From Chersky-299 sp963749535 (GTDB taxonomy: Bacteria; Actinomycetota; Thermoleophilia; RBG-16-64-13), in the NCBI GenBank assembly GCA_963749535.1, contig CAVVNF010000012.1, positions 1 through 64,000 of the forward strand: DNA of 64,000 nt, in the 5' to 3' direction. Positions within the stretch are counted from its first letter, which is position 1. Each line of letters starts with the position of its first letter. The position numbers were made by a program, and so were the translations under genes. Shown piece by piece: positions 17,495-27,697 of the stretch. The notes below the pieces were generated by a model, which saw only the letters and a program-made list of their open reading frames with translations, was not told the DNA's origin and ran no database searches.

Positions 17495-18714
17495 GCTCGG
17501 GCCACCTTGCCTGTGTCGGGGCGAGACCGTGAGCCCGAAGCCGCTAGTTGCACGGCCAACCTGGCGGTACGCCCTGCGTCCTCACGAAAAGGCGTGACCG
17601 CCCGCCGCAGCGCGGCGCGGCGGTGATCAAGACGACGGAGGGTGTCGAGGATGGCGTGCACCAGCGACGCCTCGGCGGCATCGGATCGGACGCCGCCGTT
17701 CTCCAAGTGGTCGACGCTGACCGTCCAGGCGGACTGGCCGGTCGAAGCCGCGAAGGCCGTGGTCTTGGGGTCGTAGTCGATCACCACCGCGGGGGACCCC
17801 GCGGTAGCCGCCAAGATCCCGCCGTGGAGGCGCATCGTCACCACCACTTGGCTACCTCCCAACACCGCCGCCAAAACGGCCGGCGACTGCTCTGGAGGGA
17901 GGACGTGGGCGCGGCCGGCGAAGCCCGGCCGCGCGGCTAATGCCTCGCAAACGGCCAGGTCTTGGAGCTCGTGAAACGGGACAAACAAGACCTCAAGGTC
18001 CGCGAGAGAGCTAACCTTCTCCAAAGCTCCCCCAAGATTGGCCAGGAACGCGGTACGTCCCAGCCAAGGCCGAGGGCAGACCGTCATGAAGCGCGCGTCG
18101 GGCGCGATGCCGAGGCCCGTTAGCAGCGCCGCGGCATCGCGCCGCGGAGCGGGAGCGAGAGCGTAAGCCGGATCAGGTACCACAAGCTGAATTGGGGCTC
18201 TGACTCCCACTTCGTACGCCAAACGGGCGGAGTCGGGGTCTCGCCACGTGACCGCCTGCGAAGCCGAACCCGCGGCAGCGACCATACGACGAGCGGCTCG
18301 CGTGTGCAACGGCCCGAGGCCCTGGGCGTACCACATGACCGACAGATCGGCCGCTCGAGCCATCAGTACTATCGAAAGAAAGTACGGCACCGGACGCAAC
18401 TTCGAGTCCCGAAAGAGGAACGACCTGCCGTGAAGTTCGAAATCGGCCTCATGCAAGAAACTGCCTCCCCCGCTGATGAGGAGGTCGGCTGATCTCATTG
18501 CGGTCCGCAGGCGAGCCGGCGAGCGAAGGCTGGTAGGTAAGGTCGCCAGATCGCCCTCAACGCCATGTCGCCGCTCAGTATCCGCGGGATCGAACGAAAG
18601 GACGGTGAACTCCGCTTGCAGGTCGCGTCGCCGGATCTCCTGAAGCATGCCTGCGAGGATGGCTTCGTCGCCGGCATTGCCCTGACCGTATCCGCCGCTG
18701 ATGAGGTATCTCAA
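17491..18714 (-). CDS. csaB: Polysaccharide pyruvyl transferase CsaB
   Basis: About 407 residues from a TTG at 18714 (LRYLISGGYGQGNAGDEAIL), the usual start of the family; the frame continues upstream only over the preceding gene. Recognisable segments are GGGSFLHEAD, MWYAQGLGPL, PDPAYAL and VVVTMRLHGGILAATAGSPA. CsaB adds a ketal pyruvate to the ManNAc of the secondary cell-wall polymer, the ligand for SLH domains. Four or five SLH proteins lie within 17 kb, which makes this assignment strong. It begins just past the stop of the wecG-type gene and overlaps murJ by four bases. Confidence 0.88.
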   Translation of the reverse strand: MRYLISGGYGQGNAGDEAILAGMLQEIRRRDLQAEFTVLSFDPADTERRHGVEGDLATLPTSLRSPARLRTAMRSADLLISGGGSFLHEADFELHGRSFLFRDSKLRPVPYFLSIVLMARAADLSVMWYAQGLGPLHTRAARRMVAAAGSASQAVTWRDPDSARLAYEVGVRAPIQLVVPDPAYALAPAPRRDAAALLTGLGIAPDARFMTVCPRPWLGRTAFLANLGGALEKVSSLADLEVLFVPFHELQDLAVCEALAARPGFAGRAHVLPPEQSPAVLAAVLGGSQVVVTMRLHGGILAATAGSPAVVIDYDPKTTAFAASTGQSAWTVSVDHLENGGVRSDAAEASLVHAILDTLRRLDHRRAALRRAVTPFREDAGRTARLAVQLAASGSRSRPDTGKVARA

Positions 18715-18719
18715 GAGTC

Positions 18720-19521
18720 CTAGCCTTCTGTATCGTGCCGCATTCGGCCTCGACGGGGCGGACCGTAATCGTCGGGAGACCAACGCACCACCTCGGTCGC
18801 AAACCGGGCCAGCGCCAGCTGCCGACGGATCCTGCGAGGATCTCTGGCCAATCGGTACAGCCATTCCACGCGCGCCTTCTGGGCCCACGCCGGCGCCCGC
18901 GTCGCCACACCGGCCCACACATCGAAGCTACCACCTACCCCCAAGGCGACCGCAGCGCCCAACTCCTGGCGATGACGGAACAGAAACACTTCCTGACGCG
19001 GGGCTCCCAGCGCCGCCAACAGGATCGACGCTCCCGATTCCCTGACCAGCTCAACGACCTCGCCCTCCTCAGCCGGCGGAAAATAGCCATGATGCGTTCC
19101 CGCGACTTGAAGTCCCGGCAGGCGCTCCGCCTGCCGCCGAGCCGCCTCCGCGGCCACCCCTTCCGCCGCCCCAAGAAAGAAGACGGACAGTCCGCGATCG
19201 GCCGCAACCTCAAGCAAGCGGCCGGCCAGATCGATCCCGGGAACGCGTTCAGGGGGCGCACCCTGCCGTCCTGCGGCCCACACGGCTCCCACCCCGTCAG
19301 GGAAGCAGAGGTCGGCACCGAGGAGAGCCTCCGCCGCCTCGGGGTCCTCACTGGGCCCTCACGACCAGTTCGGGATTGAACGACACGGCGATCCTGGTCC
19401 CGCCATCAACGGGATGCTCGGCCTGAGCGGCCAACCACCGAGCGGCCGACTCGAGATCCACCAGGTCGAGTCTAAAACCAAGCACGGAGCAGGACGCCCA
19501 GGGCCGCGCCCCGATCTCCAT
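18720..19521 (-). CDS. WecG/TagA/CpsF-family ManNAc transferase (one frameshift)
   Basis: The N-terminal part (VLGFRLDLVDLESAARWL, IAVSFNPELVV) is in one frame and the rest (FPDGVGAVWAA then FFLGAAEGVAAEAARRQAER, LGAPRQEVFL, VGGSFDVWAG) in another. The break is near 19350 and the gene is one base too long. This is the full WecG/TagA layout of about 250 residues. The family transfers ManNAc or a related sugar to undecaprenyl-PP-GlcNAc, the first committed step of secondary wall polymers. ATG 19521 overlaps the end of the preceding glycosyltransferase. Adjacent to csaB, with wecB 8 kb away supplying UDP-ManNAc. Confidence 0.82.
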
Positions 19522-20873
19522 CGGCGCCGTCTCCGTCTCTGCCTCGGCAACGGGCCCGGGGCTCGTCGCGGGCACTGCTCTCCGGCCCGCCCGCACCCGC
19601 GGCGGCCGTCCCCGCGGCTAGGTCTCGACGGCGGATCGCGCGGTCGTAAATCTCGGCATAGGCCGTTGCCGCCCGAAGATGAGAGTGATTCTGCACGACG
19701 TATCGCCGGGCGGCTTCGGCCATTCGTACGCCGGCGGCCGGGTCGTCGGCCAGGCGCAAGATGGCCGCGGCCAGCGCCTTCCTGTCCATCCCGCTCTCGT
19801 CGCCCGGCACGAGCAGCCCGGTCTCGCCATCCGAGACCATCTCCGCGAGACCGCCGACTTTCCCGGCGATCAAGAGGGCGGCCCGACGCCATCGCCTCGA
19901 GCGCTGAGAGCGAGGTGGCCTCTTCGACGTTCTCCGAATGCACCGACGGCACCAGAACGATGTCCGCCAGCCGGTATAGATCGAGGATGGCCTCCGGACC
20001 CTGCCCGCCCAGGAGCCGGACATTCTTCTCCAAATGATTCTCGGATATGACGCGTTCCATCTCGTCGCGCTCGCCTCCCTCCCCGGCGTGAAGCAGGAGA
20101 AAACGGTCGCGGTCGGCGGGAGACATGGTCGCCAAAGCCAAGGACGGGTAGATCACACCATTCTTCTTCACCAAGCGCCGCGGGCAGAAGAGCACGATCT
20201 TGTCTTCCGGCACTGCCCAGTGCGCACGCAAGTCATGCCGCTCGCCGGCCTCCTCGGCCGCGTCGTCGGGAGGAGCGAAGGACGAGGTATCGATGAAGTT
20301 CATGAGCGTGTACACAGAGTCAGCCCGCTCAGGCACCAGATTCAAGGCATGGCGGTACAGCCGGGTATCGACTGTGACCACCGCGTCGGCCAGACGCAAG
20401 GCGCGCATCTCGGTCCGCATCAAGAAGTGACGACCCATGCGAGACGCAGCCGTGTACCCCTCCGACATCGACTCGTACAGGGGATAACCGTGGAGCGTCA
20501 ACACCAAGGGAACGGCGTACCGGTCGGCTACCTCGCGGAGGTAGGGAATCGAATAGACTTCCTGCGCGTTCAGCACCTGCCAAGGCTCGCCGGCCTCAGC
20601 GGCCTTCGCCAGCTCGCGCGCCGTGATCAAGGCCATCAGCCGGCCCCGCATCTCCGCGGCGTACACCATGCCCCAGCCCGTCCTCAGACGGTTCAGGGCT
20701 CCCCCCGGCCACGCAACGGAGAAGTTGCGGATCATCCCCGGGATCGCGGCCCCCAGATACAAGGCACGAGCATCGTTCCCGGTTTCGTTCAAGCCGCTGA
20801 CCAGCATCGCGATGTGCGTACTGGTGCCCCCGATCTGTCCCGGGTCGCGTATGGTCGGGATGAGGATCTTCAC
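19472..20873 (-). CDS. GT4-type glycosyltransferase (one frameshift)
   Basis: Starts MKILIPTIRDPGQIGGTSTH at ATG 20873, overlapping the stop of the upstream glycosyltransferase (ATGA). A GT-B fold is evident: N-domain HGYPLYES, C-domain IVLFCPRRLVKKNGV and the donor-site region VPSVHSENVEEATSLSALEA. The frame breaks near 19885 and continues LIAGKVGGLAEMVSDGETG, VPGDESGMDRKALAAAI. One extra base in about 1,400 explains it. The C-terminal Arg/Ala-rich tail to the stop at 19472 overlaps the next gene and may itself be misread. It probably adds a sugar to the wall polymer; acceptor and donor are unknown. Confidence 0.78.
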
Positions 20874-22051
20874 GGGGCGACGCCTTGCCGGCGCGGGACG
20901 ACCGATCCCTTGGTCGCAAGCATGTCTTCGACCAGCGCGGAGATCTCTTCCACCCTTCGGTCCCAGGAGTTCTCGGCGGCGAGTGCGGCCCGGGCCTCGT
21001 GCTGCCCGACGGTATCGGTAGCAAGCACTTCGCGAACCAGCGATGGATAATCCGCGGGCTGCGCCGCCAACGAGACGACATCAGCGAACGGAGCCAACTC
21101 CGGAAGGGCAGCCGCCACGATCGGCAGACCGGCGGCCAGGTATTCATAGAGCTTGAGGGGGAAGATGTTGCGCGACAACTCGTTGAGTTTGTACGGGATA
21201 AGGGCGACGTCCAGCGCCTTCAGGTACCCGGGCAGTGCGGCGACCGGCTTCCCGCCTAGCAGATGCACGTTCCCTAGAGAGCGCAAGCGGGCTTCGTCCA
21301 CGTCTCCCGGCTGCATGGGGCCCACCAGGACTATCTGCCAATGGGGATCGGCGCGCGCCAAGATCTCGAGAGCATCGACATCCAGCCGTTCGTCGTGGAC
21401 GCCCACCACCCCCAGCCGTGGACGAGGAATGGACGCGATATCGCCCGGGATAGGCAGGTCCGGGTCGAGCGCTCGGCTGAAATTCGCCACGTCTGCGGCG
21501 TGACGAACATGGTGGATATTCGGGTTGAGGTGGTCACGCGACAGCATCAGGTTCCGTGCGGACGTGATGACCAGATCGGCCCTGCTGGTGAGGGCGTCGT
21601 CGTATCCGCGCACTACCTCCGGCCGGACGAAGCCGGGGAACGCCGAATGCTCGTCCACGCAGTGATAGACGACCGCCTCCGGTCTAAGCCGATCGATCAG
21701 GGCGCACGACGTGGGCAGGTAGGTCCACAGCAGGAAGTTTCCCAGACCGATGCTGCGAGCCGCCCAGCGGATGTAACCCGCCAAGACCTCCTGGTTGATT
21801 CGATTCACCGCCGGATACAGGTTGCCGAACGGCAACATCGGCGGCGGAGTAAGCACCCAGAGGCCGGCCTGGACCTGCCGAAGCCTCGGGGCGACGGCCG
21901 TCCAACGCCGCCAACGGCCAGGCACCTTGAGGGGAGCGAGCATGGTCACCGGCTCCTCCACGTACAGAACCCGGTTCGAGCCGGCCAGCCGGTGCATGAT
22001 CTGTTGCTTGCTGGTCCAGTGTGCGTCCCAATCGAGGGACGAAACACACAC
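20870..22051 (-). CDS. Glycosyltransferase family 4/1-like protein
   Basis: 393 residues, start GTG (CVSSLDWDAHWTSKQQI). It has a GT-B fold with VVYHCVDEHSAFPGF, RPRLGVVGVHDERLDVDALE, WQIVLVGPM and FPLKLYEYLAAGLPIVA, the last being the nucleotide-sugar binding region near residue 320. The opening resembles teichuronic-acid TuaH-like glycosyltransferases. It is coupled by a four-base overlap to the next glycosyltransferase and lies 20 bases from the previous one, so this is one polysaccharide operon. Confidence 0.78.
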   Translation of the reverse strand: MCVSSLDWDAHWTSKQQIMHRLAGSNRVLYVEEPVTMLAPLKVPGRWRRWTAVAPRLRQVQAGLWVLTPPPMLPFGNLYPAVNRINQEVLAGYIRWAARSIGLGNFLLWTYLPTSCALIDRLRPEAVVYHCVDEHSAFPGFVRPEVVRGYDDALTSRADLVITSARNLMLSRDHLNPNIHHVRHAADVANFSRALDPDLPIPGDIASIPRPRLGVVGVHDERLDVDALEILARADPHWQIVLVGPMQPGDVDEARLRSLGNVHLLGGKPVAALPGYLKALDVALIPYKLNELSRNIFPLKLYEYLAAGLPIVAAALPELAPFADVVSLAAQPADYPSLVREVLATDTVGQHEARAALAAENSWDRRVEEISALVEDMLATKGSVVPRRQGVAP

Positions 22052-22071
22052 TATGTCTCGCCGACGAAGCG

Positions 22072-23295
22072 TCAGAATCCTCCACGGTCAGATCGTTCAG
22101 CCACTGCCCGCCCATACACGCGGAGTGTCAGCCGAGCCGCGGCCGCGATCGAAAACGTCTCGGCGACCCTTTGCCGGCCGGCCGCCCCCATCCGGGCGCG
22201 GAGATCCCGGTCGGCGAGCAGCGCCTCGATGCGCTCCGCCAGCAAGGTCGCGATGGCCGCCCGCGGAGCGTTGCGCTCGACCAGGTAGCCGGTGACTCCC
22301 TCCTGGATCACCTCCGGCAGACCACCCACCGACGCCGCGACCACCGGCAGCCCCACCGACATTGCTTCGAGAACCGAGATAGGTACTCCTTCGGACAGCG
22401 AGGTGAGGACGTACACGTCGAGTTCCGCCAGGGCCGCCCAGACCGGCCGTACTTCGCCGCGGAATTCCACTATTCGCTCGAGCCCGAGAGTTGCAGCCTC
22501 CCGCTCCAAAGCCGCCCGCTCCGGGCCGTCACCGATCACCAGCACCCGCAGTCCCGGCCGGCGAGGCGCAAGCCTCTTCGCCGTCTCCAGCAGCAGACCG
22601 AGGTCCTTGACCGCCACCAAGCGAGCCACCGTACCGATGACGGGACTTGGTTGCGAGGAGCCCGCGGCTGTGTCGCGGACCGGCGCCGTGGCCGCGGGAG
22701 TCGCCGTGGACGGGGGAGTCGCCGCCGCGGGATTCGCCGTGGCCGCCGGACCCCCGCCATACGGCGCGGGCGGCACCTCGACCCCGGGGTAGACCACGTG
22801 GATGCGCCGGCGGGGAACTCCGCGTGCCGCCAGCCGTCCGGCCAGCTCGGCGGAGACGCAGAAGAAGCCATCGACTTCTCCGGCAGTCAGACGGTCAAGC
22901 GCCATGTACGCCCAGGCCTGCAGGAGTGGGTAATCGAGGGCGAGATCGGAATGGACCGTGGTGAACAGGGCAGGCGGTCGCCGCAGCGTGCGCATGATCG
23001 CCCGAATGGGCTGGTTGGCACGCATCCCGTGGGTGTGGACCGCATCCCAGGCGCCACTGTTCAAACGGCGCCGGATGTACGGCAGCACCCGCACGTCCCA
23101 CGGATTGGCCATGGGCAGCACTTCAACCGGTAAACCCCGCCGTGCCGCCTCCTCCGCGAGTCCGCCCGCCCCGAGACACAGCAGTTGCGCGTCGCATCTT
23201 TCTCGCCGCAGGCCCGACAACAGGGGAAGGAGGTAGGTCATCGCTCCACCGGTGTCGCCGCCGCCTATGACGTGAAGGACCCTGAGTCTCCTCAA
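22072..23295 (-). CDS. GT4-family glycosyltransferase with Ala/Pro-rich interdomain insert
   Basis: 407 residues from TTG 23295, which overlaps the upstream stop (TTGA). N-domain: LRVLHVIGGGDTGGAMTYL, VHTHGMRANQPIR. C-domain: IGTVARLVAVKDLGLLLETA, VLVIGDGPERAALEREA, VLTSLSEGVPISVLEAMSVG, LPEVIQEGVTGYLV with the EGVPISVLE donor-site motif. A low-complexity insert (about 175-215, Ala/Pro/Thr) lies exactly between the two Rossmann domains, where the family normally has a short linker. It acts in the cytoplasm on a lipid-linked glycan. Confidence 0.85.
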   Translation of the reverse strand: MRRLRVLHVIGGGDTGGAMTYLLPLLSGLRRERCDAQLLCLGAGGLAEEAARRGLPVEVLPMANPWDVRVLPYIRRRLNSGAWDAVHTHGMRANQPIRAIMRTLRRPPALFTTVHSDLALDYPLLQAWAYMALDRLTAGEVDGFFCVSAELAGRLAARGVPRRRIHVVYPGVEVPPAPYGGGPAATANPAAATPPSTATPAATAPVRDTAAGSSQPSPVIGTVARLVAVKDLGLLLETAKRLAPRRPGLRVLVIGDGPERAALEREAATLGLERIVEFRGEVRPVWAALAELDVYVLTSLSEGVPISVLEAMSVGLPVVAASVGGLPEVIQEGVTGYLVERNAPRAAIATLLAERIEALLADRDLRARMGAAGRQRVAETFSIAAAARLTLRVYGRAVAERSDRGGF

Positions 23296-25350
23296 GGGGT
23301 CGTCCTTTCGCGCTCGCCACCGGGATCCTCCGCATCCTGCAGCTGGAAGCCGGCCGAGGTCGCCAGTCCGGCAAGGAACCAGAATCCCACTCCCACGACG
23401 AGCGTTTCCCAGACACTGGCCGTCACGTTGGCCACGGCCACCGCCACGAACCCCCCGAACACCCCGGCGGTGAGCGCGCGCACATAGGGGTCGTGACTGC
23501 TCTTGTTACTCTTGACCAAACTCTTGCCTGTCCGCCATAGGATCCACATGAACAGGGCAAAAAGTATCAGACCACCCTCAGCCGCCAGCTGCAGGTAAAA
23601 ATCGTCCACCCAAAACCGGCTGAGCCCGAACGTCACCGCGCTCGTGCCGCCGAAGGTGCCCAGCCCGACTCCGAGCCAGGGATGATCGACAATCCGCTGG
23701 AGGGCCATCTTCCAGACGAACAGGCGTCCGGCCTCCGTGCTCTTGGCCACATACCCGCCGCTGAACGCGAAGGTCAGTCGCTCGGTGAACTTTGCCGGCA
23801 GGGCGAACCAGGCGATGAACGCGACGACGAACACGGGCGCCAGATACCGGCGATAGGCCATGATCAGAACGGCCAAGATCCCTACTCCGAGGCCGATCCA
23901 CGCGCCCCGGCTGAAGGTGACGGCGATTCCCGCGAGGAGCACGACGCAGACCGCGGCCATCACCAGCCTCTGAACCAGCCGCAACCGCGCTAGAGCCAGA
24001 CTCATCGAGAGAAGAGCACCCAGAAGAAGGAATGCTCCCAGGCCGTTCGGGTTCTCGACGATCGAGTAAGCCCGCGTCCCGATGGACGTACTTTCCGTGA
24101 TGTCTATCCAGCTCGCCGGCATCGGAGCGTTGGTTACGTACTGATACAGACCGTGCAGCGCCAGCGCCAGACTGGACAGCAGGAAGACGGCGACAACCCA
24201 CTTGATCCACCTCTTGCTCTTGGGCAGGAGAAAACCCGCGTAGAAATAGAGGATGGGCTCGAAGGTGATCCTTAGGGCGAAAAGACCGACGTCGTTCGGC
24301 ACCTTCTGAACCACAATGGATCCGATCGCCGCCACCACCGCGAGACCCAGCGGCAGGCTGATCGGCACGCTCCACAGCTCCCAGCCTCGGAACACCACGA
24401 CGCAGACCAGGAGAACCAGAAGGGCCAAGACGAGCAGCGCCTCTTTCCAGGCCGGCCCGAAACCACCGAGGACGTGCCGCGAGACGAAGTCGAGCCATGG
24501 AAACGCAGCCAGGGCGAGCAAGATCACCTGCGGCCGCCAGAAGACAAGGACCAGCGCCAGGATGAACGCCGCGGCAGCCACGAGAACGAGCGGGCCGGTT
24601 CCAGAAGTGAGTCCGCCGATGAGACCAGCCGCGGCCGCTAGAACCGTCGCCGCACCGAGGGGGCCGGCCAACCGCCGCCAGGAAAACGTCCGGCCCGCGT
24701 ATAGCGGGGCGCTCGGCATGGCGTCCGCCGAGGCACCCGAGCCAGCCAAACCGGCCGGGACCAGAGACCGGCCTTCCACTACCACCCGGCCGAGCCAGCC
24801 GCCTCCGCGCACGAGCCCACTGGCACGGACTGCTACGAGCAGTCGCGGCCCCGCCGCCAGAAAGATCGCTCCGCCCACCAACAATAGGACCGCGGGGATC
24901 ATGCGTACCCCCAATGATGTCCCGGCTCCGGCTACGCCCGCGGCCGCACCTGACGCGTTCGAGATGAGCAACGCCAATCTGCCGGTACCGAGTCCGAAGG
25001 CTCCTGCCCCCACGACCAGCGTCCAAGCGCCGTGCCCGAGGCCGGAATCGGCGCCGACAAAGCCCAGAGCCCGCGCGCCCCTTCCCACGGGACCTCCGCC
25101 TACGACGCGCCGCAGCCAAAGGTACGGACGGGTGAACGCCTGAGAAGACCACGAAGGCCCAACGCTGACCAGCGGACGAGGGGCGATCCGCTTCAACCCG
25201 AAGGTCTCGCTCGAAGCAAAGACCGGCCCGAGGATCTTTCCCAGCCTCGAGAAGAATCTCCCCAGGAGAGAGACGCGAGCGGCCGCCCCGATCCAGACGA
25301 AAGAACCGGCGGAGCGCGCGATAAGTGAGAGAGTTTTCGACGACCTTCAT
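23292..25350 (-). CDS. O-antigen ligase/polymerase-family membrane protein (one frameshift)
   Basis: The C-terminal 400 residues form many membrane helices with the Wzy/WaaL core: LYQYVTNAPMP, ENPNGLGAFLLLGALLSM, FSRGAWIGLGVGILAVLIM and HPWLGVGLGTFGG with the conserved catalytic-type region. I place the start at ATG 25350 (MKVVENSLTYRALRRFF), like family members that begin with a basic amphipathic stretch. The frame then shifts near 25300 into LLGRFFSRLGKILGPVFAS. A TTG at 25196 is the fallback start. The extra base gives length 1 mod 3. It polymerises or ligates glycan at the outer face of the membrane. Confidence 0.78.
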
Positions 25351-25858
25351 GGTCGCATCCGCTACTTCGGCAGCCAAGTTCCAGATGACCGCCGATGTCG
25401 TGACTTGCTCGGAACCGCTGCCCGCAAAGATGCTCACCTTGGCTCCCTGGACGATAGCCAAGCTGCCGATGCGGTAGGACCCACCTGACTTGACCGCGTG
25501 GCCGGACACCACGATGTCGACGTCATCATAGAAAGTGAGACGTCTGCACCTCGAGCTTCCCGGTGAGCGGATTCAACACTTCTTCACTGGAGGGGTGAGC
25601 CGTGACCGATTCGATTGTGCCGAGGGTCGTGCCGGTATCGTCCTTCAGCGTCCCGCGCACGGCAATAAGGTTGCCCACCTGATCCCTTCGCTGAAGCTGA
25701 GCTCTAATGGTCACCGAAATGGGGACAGTCGTTGAACTCGGGGCTTCGACTCGCACGATCGCAAACACGATCAGGGCGATTACGGCAAGAAGCACGAGGA
25801 TATCCACGACGTTCACTTTGCCGAAGATGCGTCCTCGCTCGTCGAGAAAGCGGCTCAT
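25351..25858 (-). CDS. DUF4330-family membrane protein (frameshifted, 3' end unclear)
   Basis: Start ATG 25858 (MSRFLDERGRIFGKVNVVDI) after AAGGAT. One membrane helix (VDILVLLAVIALIVFAIVRV) precedes a soluble domain (VPISVTIRAQLQRRDQVGNL). The frame stops at 25526, but the adjacent frame continues the domain (FYDDVDIVVSGHAVKSGG, LAIVQGAKVSIFAGSG). The break is near 25540, one base too long. In that second frame no stop occurs before the ATG of the O-antigen-ligase gene, so the real end is hidden by another indel or the two are fused. DUF4330 genes commonly sit in capsule/wall glycan clusters; biochemical role unknown. Confidence 0.65.
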
Positions 25859-26052
25859 CGCCACCATCCTTGAGGTCAAGATATACGGAAAGGACCAGGG
25901 AATTCTATATGAATCCAGGGTGCCTGCCTACCGGCGGCCTTATACTAGCGCGGTGAACGTCCCGGCTCCGCACCATGACCGGGGGCAAAATCGTTTGCAC
26001 ACCTGAGGGATGGGGAAGGCCTTTGCCGGAGGATCCTGTGGAGCAAGGAGAC

Positions 26053-27697
26053 ATGGCCGAGCCCGAGGCGACGAACGCAGGGGGCATGGAAGAGGAGATC
26101 CGGTACCCAGCCGGGGAGCCGGAGCCTGGATCCGCGCTGGGGACGCTGCCGAACGCCGGCGCGCCGGTTGAGTGCGGTCCGACTCCATCCGCCGGCGGCC
26201 ACGAGAGCCCGGGTTGGACCACCCGCCGCCAGTTCCTGAGTCTGGCGGCGTTGGCCACATTGGGACTGGTCGTGGAAGGTTGCGGACAAAAGGCTTCCTT
26301 CGTCACGACTTCCACCACCGCCCTCAGTGCCGCGTTGCTAGGGCCCGAGCCGCGCGTCAGCCCGGCGCCCACGCAAACCCCGCCGCCGTCTCCTACCGGG
26401 ACCGTGAGTACCGTCACGGCGGACGTGTGCGTCGTGGGAGGCGGAGCCGCCGGGATGATGGCGGCCATTGCGGCCGCCCGCCAAGGCGCAAAGACCATCC
26501 TCGTCGAGGATTCGTACGTACTGGGCGGCAACCTGACCCGCGGACTCGTCAATTTCGACCGGGCCGGGTGGGGCAGCGGAGTCATGGTCGGGGGATTGTT
26601 CGAGGAACTCGTCCGCGGACTTGCGGCCCAGGGTGACGGCGTCTTTCCTTCGGCGCAGACGGCATATACCGTGCCTTGCGATCCCGACGCGTTGCGCCAA
26701 GCCGCCCTTCAGATGACGCGGCAGGCCGGGGTCACCGTGCGTTTGGGCACGAGTGCCATGTGGGCGTTCACCTCCGGCCGGCAGCTTGATTCCATCTGGG
26801 TCCGAGAGCGGGCGACCCTCAGCGAGATCGCCGCCTCGATCTTCATCGATTGCACCGGCGACGGGAACTTGGGCTTCCTGGCCGGCCATCCGTACTGGTT
26901 CGGCCAGCGGACTACGGGCAACATCCAGGGACAGACCCTCATCTTTTGCGCGGGGCCCGTTAATCTCAGCGATCTCTGGGATTTCGCACAGAAGGAAGGC
27001 AGCACCGTTGAGGACTACTGCATAGTCGGAATGCACTCGATCATGAGGGAGGTGCGCGCATCCAAGGACGTCGTTGGCTCCCCCCAGCTCGGGATGCTCA
27101 TAAATCGCAACATGTGGCGCAACATGGTCTCCATCTCGGCCAGCGAGACGCTACGGCAACTCTCTAGATGGGGAAGGTTTCTCCGACATCTGCAGCACTC
27201 TGGAACTGCAGAACACACAGATCCACAAGGCCCTGGTGGAGCACGTCCCCGCGTTTCGGGACTCGCGCATCACGCGCCTGGCCGAAAGACCGTACTTGCG
27301 CGAAGGCAGACGGTTGGTGGGCATGTATCAACTCACCGCTGCAGACGTAAACAACAGCGTGAAACCGAGCGATTCGATCGCTCGCGGCTACTATCCCATC
27401 GACCTTCACGTCTCCTCGGGAGCTTCGCAGACCATGTTCCAAAAGCCCGGGGACTGGTACGGCATCCCTTACCGCTGCCTGGTCGCGAGCGAACTTGATA
27501 ACCTGCTCATGGCCGGACGATGTATCTCTGTGACCCATGAGGCCCTTGGATCCACGCGGATATCGCCCGTGTCGACCGCTCTGGGACAGGCGGCGGGCGT
27601 GGCCGCGGCGATGGCCGCCAAGAATCATGCGAGGGCGGCTGACGTACCGGTCGACAACCTCCAGGCCGAACTGCAGCGAGAAGGGGCACTCATCTAG
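26053..27697 (+). CDS. Tat-exported FAD-dependent oxidoreductase lipoprotein (one frameshift)
   Basis: ATG 26053 follows CAAGGAGAC. The Tat motif TRRQFLSLAALATLGLVV ends in a lipobox (VVEGC), so it is exported folded and lipid-anchored. The motif lies about 55 residues in, after an acidic, Pro/Gly-rich segment, so the true start may be later. FAD-binding: VCVVGGGAAGMMAAIAAARQ and ILVEDSYVLGGNLT. FIDCTGDGNLGFLAG and the C-terminal STRISPVSTALGQAAGVAAA are typical of the FAD_oxidored family (PF12831). The frame breaks near 27160, one base too long. Substrate unknown. It is followed with no gap by wecB. Confidence 0.8.

Noticed and set aside
22640..22790. Low-complexity repeat in a glycosyltransferase gene as mobile or CRISPR-like
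   Set aside because: It is only a GCC/CCG-rich Ala/Pro linker within an intact frame; no spacer structure.
25975..26053. Earlier start for the FAD oxidoreductase at 25975
   Set aside because: The site has no ribosome binding site; 26053 follows CAAGGAGAC.
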